Assembly: GCA_963662175.1 (NCBI GenBank)
Contig: OY759223.1
Coordinates: forward strand, 13,370,249-13,434,248
Origin: Aradus depressus
Taxonomy: Eukaryota > Arthropoda > Insecta > Hemiptera > Aradidae
Direction: 5' to 3'
Length of the DNA: 64,000 nucleotides
Below, one piece after another: positions 21,801 to 33,800 of the stretch. Below the pieces are notes generated by a model. The model was not told the DNA's origin. It made no database searches and was given only the letters and a program-made list of their open reading frames with translations. The stretch's first letter is position 1. Every line of letters starts with the position of its first letter. The position numbers were made by a program, and so were the translations under genes.

Positions 21801-24800
21801 AGCATGGGATCCCAGCGGGATGACGGCCTCCACCTCACTCCATCTTAACTCAGAACGTCTCACCTCAACCCAGGCCTCGACTCTTCTACACTCATTCAAC
21901 AGCTGATGGTCGTGTTTTGTTTTTTATTCATGGGTTGTTTTAAAACAAAATGCATTCATATTATTATTCACTAATTTATTTACTTCTTTGTTTTTTTGTT
22001 TTTTTTTGTGTTTTTTTATAGAAATAAATATAGTTAATTTTTATAATATTAATAATTTGAATGTGTGTATTTTTATACATCACAATATATTGTAAGGCTT
22101 CACTTAGTCATTTGCTTTAAATAGTTAGTTACATTCTCTATCCAATTTTATGTTGTTTGCGTGAAGATGGGTAGGTGATGCGGAGACGGACCTGAGACAA
22201 ATGTGCGGAGATAAAGAGAGAAGCCATAGAACAGGATGAAGTTGTAGAGGGAGCCTAGACATAGGAGAATGTAAATAAGAAGTGAAGTAAATACCTGGAG
22301 TTGGTAGGGTGTGATGATGCCGACCTGTTGAGGAGAGAGTCCTGCCTGGTACAGGATGTTGAGGTAAAGGAAGGCCTGGAACACCTCCTGAGGGTTGTAC
22401 CAAGAGTGGGACTCGGACTCCTGGAGGTTGGTACCTCGAACTCCATGGAACAGAATGGGAGGGGCTTGTCCCGTAGGCAGTCTACAAGGAAGGAACGCTC
22501 CGAGCCTAAGCAGGAACTTTGCTTCTTCACTGGTCGTCTCGCAGATCTGTACATAATAACTATTTGTTACGTTTTGTAAGCGCAAGCACAATAAGAAAAG
22601 TGCAGGAATGGAACACTCGCAGGTCTACTTTTTATCGAAATTGAACTGGAATTTCCATCTATAGATGTTTAGCCAAATCTTTTAAATGGTAGTGCAATTT
22701 TTGTGAGATTCTGATTTAAACACATACAAACGAAGGACCAGAAAAAAAGAACTAACCGAAAAGGGCTTTATTTTTATTCTTTTTTCATTTTTTCCGAGGG
22801 CTGATTGTGTCACCGCGGCCAGAGTAGGCCAATTGTGTGCCCTGTCTGTGTTGCGCCCTAAAGCAGCCCTGTATCTTTCATAAAGTCCAGGATTCTTCTG
22901 CAGGTTCCTTCCATTACCTGCTTCGGTTCCGTTATGGTAGACCCGAAGCAGTAAAATCTTCTGCTTTCTAGTGCCCCGCACTGGCTTAGAATATAGACCG
23001 GAGTCTCATTTTCCTCTCCACATTTCCTGCACAGAGGACTTCTAGCGATGCCCATATTGTGTAGGTGTTTGTTCATATGACAGTGTCCTGTAATCAGCCC
23101 TGTCATAGCTCTTAGATCCATTTAATTGATATTCACTGAAGATGATATTTGGTACAAATGATAGACTTCAAATTAAGAACGAGATTCATTTAAACTTAGA
23201 ATATCAATACTTTTAAAATATATCAACTTAAAAAATGGGACGGACTTTATTGGACCAGCTTGTACGTTCAAAGAGTAGAAGTCGAGTACCTTCAGAATAA
23301 TGATAAGTTAACATATCGAAGAAAACAAGCAAAGCAAATATTAAAGTAAAGCTAGTGAGCTCAAGATCGCGGGTTCGAACCCCGCCGAGGCTCTTAGGTT
23401 TTTTATCTGGGAGGTGAAAAAACCATGAGCATGCTGTCCTTTCGATGGGACGCTAAGCGATGGTCCTCGAGCCTATACAATGTAAGATTCTCGTTAAATA
23501 TTCCTATCCTAGGTGAATAAACCTGGGTAAGCAACATTTGAAACTCCCATAGTAGAGTCGAGCTCATGTCCACCAAAATGACGAGAGCGCTCTAGTAGTA
23601 GGCAATATGACCTTAAAACGCGGACATGAGTCATAATAACTAACAATAAAATGAAAGTACTTACATTAGGAATGAGGTCATTATCATAGAAGAGCATGCT
23701 GGGAAGTTTGAGAATAGTTGGCAATGATCTGTAGTTGTTAACTAGTTTGGTGACAAGACGAGGATCATAACCAGAAGTATGGGGGAAGCCATTGGGGTCC
23801 CTCGTGTATGGAAACCTGCAACAAGACAAAGTGTATTAGAAAATGTTGTTGATCATATTTTGAGCTATACCTAATGCATTACACTAAAAGGAGAAAAAAA
23901 AGGTGAATCACCAGCTCCTACTCCAAAACTAGTCAACCGTTTGCGCTAGTAATCAATAGTTAGACTTACATAGGGGCTCCTACATCATCATATTAAATCT
24001 TATGTCGATATATTCATTACATCGGCAGTTATTGAGAGTTTTTGAGTTGAGCCCTCCCCTGAAACCTCCCATCCCTTTAGCAGGTTTCCCTGAAATTGAA
24101 CAGGTATATTCTCACGTGGTTTTGACTAAAAATATGAAATTTCATGTCGATATATTCATTACAACGGCAGTTATTAGAGTTTTTGAGTTAAACCTCACCC
24201 CTAATCCCCCCTTTCTTTGACATAACTGCCCCTACACTTCGTATAACTGGGAAAGTAATATTAAAAGGGAACGTATATATTGGTTCGCTGAGAAAACAGA
24301 TAACTTAGAGGATTACCGATTAAGAAGTCTTGCAAGGAGTGAGTCCTGAAGACCACATCGCGATGCGAGCCGTGAGGTGACCACAGGACCCAGCTGGAGA
24401 GGGTCTCCTGCTAAGACTACCTGACCATAGTCCATGTGTAGGAACACTGTAGAGAAGAATGAGAGGAGACTAATTTATAATAAAAAGATTAATTGTTAAT
24501 TTAAATAATAATAATAATTATTATTATATAAATAAATGTATATTCAATCATAAAATAATTTTCTGTACCTTTAATAAAAATGAATTATTTAACAAAATTT
24601 ACTTCCCGCATTGGTTTTTATTTATATCAAAGGTGTCGGATCGTTGAAATCGCAAGTTATGATAGCCTAAATTAGTTCAGAGTTAGGGAAATACGTAAGA
24701 AATGAATCATTTTAAATAACTATATCAAATAACTCTCCACCAAGGTTTCAGTAAAAAAAATTAATGTACAAAAACACCTTTTTGTTCTTGTTTATTTTTT

Positions 24801-27800
24801 TAATTTTAAATTTAACTTTTTTTTATAAAGGGAATTGAAAATGTTGAAGTAAGATGGAAAAATGTTGTAGACAATTTTTATTACTTTTTATCTTATAATA
24901 CAAAATCCGGCATTACTTAAGGATGTCCTGAAGCAATTCATTACCCATTGGTATAAGAAGTTCGGGTTCAGTGGCTTGTCCTGCCTCGTCAACTATAACG
25001 TGAGTAAAGTGGCCCCGAGGGAAGCCCATGTTGTACAGAAGACCCAGACATCCGAGGGTGCCCACCGTGATACGGTGCTGTCCCAGTAACTCTCTGCCAC
25101 ACATTTGAACACCTTCATCTGTTTAGAACAGTATCAAAAACATTGTTTAGGGAACTGTTCATTTTTCCAAGGAGCTACACAATAACAATAACCTTTTGAA
25201 CAACCTTTGGTATCATCGGAAATACACAAAGTTAGATGTCAACTGAGCAAGGTCTAGTTTCATTTTTTTTTTTTTGTAGTACTATCGAGAGATTTTTAAT
25301 ATCTTCACTGGGATTCAGAATGATAAGAACTTTTCAATGATGTAACACAAACCATTCCTCTCAAATCTACGAGAGGGAGAGAGCTCATTAAAACTAGACC
25401 TTAATCATTCTTCGTTCCACCACAATATGGACTGATAACTAGCGTATATCAGAAAACACCAATTGAGGAAGCCGAGATCCATTTCGATCTGTTGCCGACA
25501 GCGACATATCGACATGGATCTCGGCTGATAATAAGCATAGATGTTCATTTATTTACTAAAAGAAGAGAAATTAATCGATTGGACTTAACTTACTCATGTT
25601 TTACAGCAAATGCAAGTTTACCATAACTGGTCAGATTGATGTGTCTACTTACGTGAGGAGCCCGAGGAACCGGCCACATTGATGGCCTTAACATCAGGCA
25701 CAGCTGAGTAGGGCACTATGGAGGCAACGATCCTCCCCTGTTCCAAGTAGTGGTAACCAACCATCCGGAGGAGGTCACCCTGCTCCAGGTCACCGCAGTC
25801 CAGGAGGCGTTCAGTGATCAGGTCAGCGGCCGAATTGGAGGGAGTCGCCACCAGTAGTCTGATCAGATCGAGAAAAAAAGATCATTTAGAAAATACAAAA
25901 CTAGAAAAAAAGTCGTCCGTTTGACGAAAAAGCCCAAAGTTGGGTTATTAGTTTAAAAAATATAATATTTCAATATAATATTATATGATATTACATAACA
26001 TTGTTATTAATATATACATCGGCGACCCACACACTGTAAGGTCCCCTTGTAAGCCATAACTCAAAATCGAAATGTTTCCAATTATTTCAGTAATGAACTG
26101 GTAGTGGGATTTGAAAAGAGTGAATACCTGCTTTCTGGGATCAGAGAGTGGAGCTGAAGTATGGTTTCGACCACAGTAACGGTCTTACCCGTCCCAGGAG
26201 GCCCGAAGATAACATAGGGAAGAGGACGGGCTTCACCCATCAGCACATTCTTCACAGCCTCTTTCTGTTGACGGTTTAAGCCCTTGTTAAACCTGAAACC
26301 AAAAGACGTCATGAGAGCCAAAAGGGAAGTCGACTCAAGTAACTGTTACTGTTATCTATCTTACAGATATATGTCTCTTATTTTATATAGCAACAATGAC
26401 AATAAATGGGCTGAAACCGCTGAGGGCGCCGGTAGCTCAGTGGTATGCTTGCTTACTCAGCTGGTCCCGAGCCTGTTCGAATTCACTCGTTCAAGACCCC
26501 TACCCCAGATGGAGTCATAGTAGACTCGGGTTCATGCCCACTAGAGTGACGAAATAGCGCTCTGGAAATAGGCGATATGACCTCATAGTTAAACGCCGGG
26601 CATGAGTTGCAATAACTAACACTTTTTCCGTCATAGTCTTATTTATGAAGAATATTTTTAAGAGACTAGTACGAGTATCTATAATTTTGGGATATTATAT
26701 ATAATTGTCCAGTCCGCTTAATTATACCTATTGCTTGAAATAATGATTATGTTGATACAAGATCAATCTGATATATTGCTTTTAAATTACTTAATTTTTA
26801 CTTAATATTTTAGTTAGTCCAGTTGCTTCTTTCTTATTTTTCTAGTTTTCTAAGAACTATTTAGTCCTTGGTTCACCTAATTATTGTAACCAAAAAATGA
26901 GCAAGCAGAGAGAGTAAAATGAATAAAATGAGCAGTTTTCTTGTTAAGTAATGCCCTTTCATCAAATTTACTGGTCATAAAATTCTCTTTTGTTTATTTT
27001 TACTTATCTTTCCCTGTATAGGTATTGTTTTGTTTTGTGACTCTTGCCCGGGCTTTAACTATGAGATCATATGGCTTATTACCAGAGCGCTCATTCGTCA
27101 CTGGTGGACATGAGGGATAGGGATCTTAACGAGTAACTGATACTGTGTAAGCTCCATCACTTAACGTCCCATCCGAAGGACTTTGTGCTCATGCTTCTTT
27201 TTTATTCCCCAGATGAAAAACCTTAAGGGCTCGGTTGGGTTGGAACCCGTGACCTTGAGACAACATAACTATGTCATATAAAGTTGTACTTTATGCTTTT
27301 AGATCGGACAATAATTGTAAAGATATAGCATTATCAAAACATATTATTCTTGATTAGTGTATAAAACAATTACGATAGATGTAAAATAATATTCCATCAG
27401 AGTGACTTACCATGTGATAGTTTTAGTTCTCTCCAGTCCGATGGCGACCCGGACCTCGTTGTCCACTGTACAGTGCATCCCGTAGCCACTGCCCTGTCGA
27501 TTCCAGTTGATGTCTCGACCTCGGTTATATCCACTGCTTCCTTTCTTCTGGACTGGCTTTGTAACTTTACCAGGAGCCTATGGAAACATCAACGGTGTTG
27601 TTATTAAAATTGGCAAATCTACAGACCGTAAGCTTTCATCTAGAGCAGTATTTCATTATAAGGGAAGCACCATAAGAAATATTTGAAGAGAAGAAAACTT
27701 TGGGTGATAGAGATTATTTGGACAGTGTTCTTCAAATATGTAGTTCTAAATGATACCAATATATGTCGCCGGAAGATGTAGACTGCCGTAAACACTTACC

Positions 27801-30800
27801 AACAGATGTCGTGGCATGTCGAGAGGTAGTAGTAAAAAGTAGAGGAGATGGCCATTCGTAAATATTGTCTTAACTATGAGTAATGAAGCTTGGGAATGAT
27901 AGCGCAACCTTTTAAATACTGGTTCCATTCTCACAATCATTACTTGTGAATAAATAAAACAAACATTTTTTCAAAAGTTATTGTCTATTCTATATAAGCA
28001 ATATATATAGATATGGACTTGAAAAATAAAATAAAACTTGTTTATTTAATATATTGTCTAATATATTAAAAATATTGTCTAAATAAACAAGTTTTATTTT
28101 ATTTTTCAAGTCCATTTGAATTATTTCACAATATCTCTGCAATAATGTCAGTTTTCATATATAGATATATATAAACTACCTGTTTCGGCATTACACCATC
28201 ATCAGGTTTAATTATAAACTAAGATATATTTTTTTTGAGGGCTGATGGTATCACCACGGCCAGAGGAGGCCTGTATGTGTTGGTCCCCACAGCAGCCCTG
28301 TGTTTTAAATAAAGTCCAGGATGCTGCTGCAGGTTCCCTCCATAGCCTGCCTCGATTGATTCCGTTATGCCAGACCCGAACCTAAAATCTCGAAGTAAAA
28401 CCTCTTGCTTTCTAGAGTTTTACACTGGCTTAAAATATGGACCGGAGTTTCATTTTCCTCACCACATTTCCTGCACAAAGGGTTTGTAGCGATGCCTATA
28501 TTGTGTTTGTTCATATGACAGTGTCCTGGGATCAGCCCTGTCATAGTTCTTAGGTTCATTCTGCTCATGTTCAGAAGCTTCTCCTCTCCGAGGGAATGCA
28601 ATAAAGTATATTTGCTTAGGGACTCCTCTCCAGAATTGGTTGTGTTTCCTGGTCTGCCAGCCACTAAGAACATTACACTTAACTAAATCTGACGATGGTG
28701 ATATTCCAAAACCGGTAGCTTATATATAAATATTTTTGGAAATTATATACTAAATCAAAAACGAAGTTTGTTTCAAGAGGTTGCATTAATTGTGTTTATT
28801 TTAATTTCAGTATATATTTTCTTAGTCCAGGGTCTAAAAAATGCAAACTCAACATTAACTTTAGGCCGGAATTATGGGAGGTGTGGATTATAAGACCTTG
28901 AACAAGGAAGATGTTATAGCAAAAAGTTCAGAACCACTCAGAGCTTCTAATTACTGTGAAGAGGCGTTGATGGTTCAGTTGCAACCGGTTATACATTATA
29001 AGACGCTATATTACGTCCGGACAATGCCGGAACCTGCTAGTTTAATAGATCAACTAAAACGTTGACCTGTAACTTGTGATCAATGCTGAGTTTAGCTCTG
29101 GCCCCCTCCACTGACACATTCCTGGGGTCAGGACTGTACAGAAGCAGATCTTTACTCTGTGGAGTTTTGAGTCCTCCCTCAGTCTTCTGACGGTACTTCT
29201 CACGTTCTTTCTTCTTCACTGCCAAGTTTTCATCGACTTCCTCTATCTCCTGTTAAACAAAAACTATTATAACACCAACTAGTAAGAGAAAATAGTAAAT
29301 TAAATTAGGTGTATTTAGAAACCTAACTTAAATTATTATTAAACATTTCAGTTTTAGCAATGAATCCCAGAGGAGTTATGAAAATGAGATGAAAAGAAAT
29401 GTTATTATTCTGGGACCCAGGTCCCCTAAGAATGAATACATATAGAGTAAAGAAAAGGAAACAATGAAATAAAGAATCAGTATGACGTACATAGAAATAA
29501 ATACATAGATAAATAAATTAGTGCTACATTGGAGAAAAACTAGACAATTATAAATATAGATAAACAAAAGATTAACATAAAAAAAGCATAAAATTAACAG
29601 CTTAATTATGAAGAAAAAAATTAAATAAAAATATCTATATAAATAAAAGAGTAGTATAGTATCGCGAGTACGTTTTAGACCATTCAATTAAATGGTATGC
29701 CAAATAAAAAGGTTGGGAAACTCTAGTTTATTAGATAATTTTAGCAGACTCACCAGTTGGACGATGATCTGAGAAGGTCGAGGTCTGACACAGGTGGGGA
29801 ATAGCCATCCATAGCCGAGATGTTTGACAGCCAGGTTGATGGCCTGATGCATTCGTCGAAGAGAGGCACGGGAGGTGACGAAAGACACAGAATAGTGACT
29901 TCCCTTCAGGTAAGAATCGTGGAAATCTTTGGCAAACTGAAGCCAGAGCTCGCGCTGAGTCACTCGGTGAATAACTCCTTCGTACTTACGTTCATCTGAA
30001 GCCAAATATAAACATATAAAAAGGTTGATAAGATATGAGATATTAAAATGGGTTTATACATTCATTCCCCTACCTAGGGTCTGTGCCTAAGATAATCGGT
30101 CGTACTATTGCTAGAGACGGCGTCACGGTGGCCTCCAGAAGTGAAAATACTTCAAGGAATTGTTTCACAAATCTGAAAGAATGAGTTCCTCATTGTCTAC
30201 AAACTGTGATGATTGCAATGCAACATAACGGAAGAAAACTACAATGTACTTCCGTAGCACGAAATCATCAATTAAGTTTTGCTCTCCCTTCAAAACCAAT
30301 CGAACATTTGGACTAAAAATCAATAGTTGACTAAATAGGAGGCTCTGAATCCACATACAGTCGACTCTCATTAATTCGAGCCTCGATAATACGAATTCAT
30401 TGATAATTCGAACTATCCGGTCCCTTGAACAAACTCTTGATAAATCGAAAAAAAAAAAAAGTTTTTAAATACACTCGTTAAATCGAAATTATAATATTCA
30501 AGGATCTTGACAGATTGCTCCGAATGGGAAGTCTACAAATATGGAGATTTTCAGGCAAGGACGATCACAATCAGAGTCAAACTCACTTTTACTAATCACA
30601 AATAAGTTAAGAAATGATGGATTTCCCTCCATCCACGCTTCCGACAATTTTTAAAAATATAGAGAATCGTTTTCAGAGTACTCTACAAAATAATAGGAAG
30701 CGGGCCTGCAAAGGTGAGTTCCCTCATACATTTTAATTGCATGTGTACATACATGTATACATATTTACATGATAAATACATGTAATACACAAAATGAAGA

Positions 30801-33800
30801 TAGCGAGTGATTAATTTTGATTTTCCTAATATAATTATGTACATATTAGTAATTTTTGTTTTTCTTCTCCCCTTTTCCCTTAGCATTTTAGCTGAAAATC
30901 ATAAATTCGAAATATAGGGGAAGTTATGTAACCGGTCAGAAATTCAATGTTGAGTTTTCACAGAAACTTCAAGTTTTCCAACACCTAATTTCAAAAAAAA
31001 TAAATTGTGTATATCTCTGAACATCACCTCATTTTTCGAAATTTCTACACCTAATAAATGTTATTTACATGTTACTTCAAATATTCATGGGAGATATCAA
31101 GTCAAAAGAAAGTAATTGTTTTGGAAGAAGAAAAAAAAAAAAACGTTGAAAATGTATTTTTATTAATTGAAAAAACTAAAAAAGAAATGCCAACAGCACG
31201 CGGTTTTCCCAGGCGGTCACCCATCCAAGTACTAACCACGCCCGATGTTGCTTAACTTCGGTGATCGGACGAGAACCGGTGTGTTCAACGTGGTATGGCC
31301 GTTGGCGAAAGGTAGTGCCAGATTCATAACTATTCAGTTCTAAAATTAGAGCTACATTAATTACTTCAACACACATTGAATGAAAAGTATTGATAAATTA
31401 TACCTTCTATAAGTAACAAAAATATATATATTTCAACGTTGTTTGTTTTTGTGACTCATGTCGTCTTTAACGATGAGGTTTAGTTACCTAGGATGGGGTC
31501 TTTAATGACTACCTGACATCTAGAAATAATTAGTTATTAGAACTGTATTAATCCTTCAAACTGACCATAAGCAGACGGGATAGAAGCTATCAGCATATCT
31601 CCAGCCACCAACTTGCTTGTATAAGGTGACAATGGCGGAACATCCAGCACCAAACAGTCATCAACTTTTCTGAATGTTGCTTTGTCCATTTGTAGCTCCC
31701 CAACCTAAATATTTAAAATAAAAAAAATAATATATTGAAATGTATTTTTCTGAGGAATATATAAAGAATATGGAGTCATTTTTTAGTGTTTCGTGCCAAA
31801 ATTAGCAAAACGGAACGCATGGAATCACTTCGGTGTCCGTCCGTCCATCTGTTACAGACGTTTTCTCTGAAACTATTAGACGTAAACACTTGAAATTTAG
31901 CAAAGAGGTAGAGTTTGGTGGCCCAATTATAGACGTGAAGTTTAAAAAGTTGTTTTTTGATTCTGGGGGTTGATTGGCAAATAGAAAAACAAAAATTTTC
32001 AAGGGCATCGTGTAGGGGTGTCAAATGAAAGCATAAATTCAACAATAAATATGATTGTATTTTTTAAGCATTTTTCGGGAAAAACATTAAAACATTGCTG
32101 TCCCCATCCTTAACACCAAAAGGATCGCTCAAAAAAATCTGAAAAAAACATTGAAAATGTATTTTTATTAATTGAAAAAACTAAAAAAGAAATGCCAACA
32201 GCACGCGGTTTTCCCAGGCGGTCACCCATCCAAGTACTAACCACGCCCGATGTTGCTTAACTTCGGTGATCGGACGAGAACCGGTGTGTTCAACGTGGTA
32301 TGGCCGTTGGCGAAAGGTAGTGCCAGTTTCATAACTCTTCATCAGTACTAAAATTAGAGCTACATTAATTACTTCAACACGCATTGGTTAAAAAGTATTG
32401 ACAACATTGAGAATTAGGTGTAGATTGAGCCAAAATTATCAGGATTGAAAAATTATAGCGCGATCAATTGTTATAAACAATTTATTTGTTAATTTTCTTA
32501 TAACTGGGGGGCTGATGGCACGGAACACTAATTGTGTAAGTATAGTTTGTACTTGTCCGATTTATTTAATACCTGTTTCAACATGGCTACCTCTTCCAGA
32601 AATAGAAGCCCATGCATTCTTGAAAGATATGTTGATGGTTGAAGATCTTCTTTGAGGCATGGAAGTACTTTTTCAACGCGTATCATCAAATCATCCAAGT
32701 TCCTGATGAAATCATATAATAATTAAGTAATTATAACTTTGAATTTTGACTAAGTGCTTAATTCAACTGAGAGGTTCAGAAAAATAAAATTTGAACAAGT
32801 ATAATTCTTAAAATTTTTGAAAAAGCTGATCCTACGAAAAGTATGCATGCAAGTGTTTTAAGTTAAAAACATTTGCTACAAATTATGCATATTAAATCTA
32901 TGTTGATAGGCTCATTAGGGAGGTCCCGATACCCACACTTCGGTTTTAGACGTATTATTGTACGTATTTAACGAGTGTCTTTTGAATTCTTGTAATAATG
33001 ATGCTGTTAATGTAGCTTGCGTTCTATTATGGTAAAACGCTTCTATTAGCTGATAATTTTTTTTTCTCTTTAGAAGCATAGCTTCTGCCGGGGCTCCCGA
33101 GACCCACACCTGTTTTTTTTTTTTACACTAATTAACACCCAAAAAAATGAAAAGGAATATCCCAATCTCAAAAAAAAAATTATTTTTTATTTTATTTTAT
33201 TTTTTTTTTTTGAGGACAACTCATCAATTAAAAAGTATAAAGTTAGTTATTGTGATTCATGCCGGGTTTTAACATGCCCAACAGAGCGACGAAAGAGCCC
33301 AACAGAGTGACGAAAGAGCCCAACAGAGCGACGAAAGAGCACTTTGGTAGTAGAAGATATTATTATCACTGGTAAACCTTCTGGTTAGTTCCAAAACATT
33401 GTAAAATTTAACCAATGATTTTTAGAGGGAGTCAGTCAGTTGCTCTATGAATTTAATTTAGTTACCTACTTATTGTGACTCATGCCCGGGCTCTAACTAA
33501 TAAGAGGTCACAACAGTCTCTGTCGTCGCTCTGGTGGACCTCTCGAGACCGAAAGATAAAGTTGAGTTTCCAGATAGAAGTGGGGTCTACCGAATACAGA
33601 CAGGTCGTAAGATATCTCCAAGAATAGGGGAACATTTACCCAGGTCTAGTAGAGTGTCCGACTTCAAAGACCACTTCATAGCCACAGGTCACAGGTTTTA
33701 GGCTGACAAAAATGTGGAATTTTTTTATTTCGTAGATAAGGGTCCCACACTCGACAGGTTCGAAAAATTAAGAAATGTCTAAAAACAAAAAAAGACCTCT

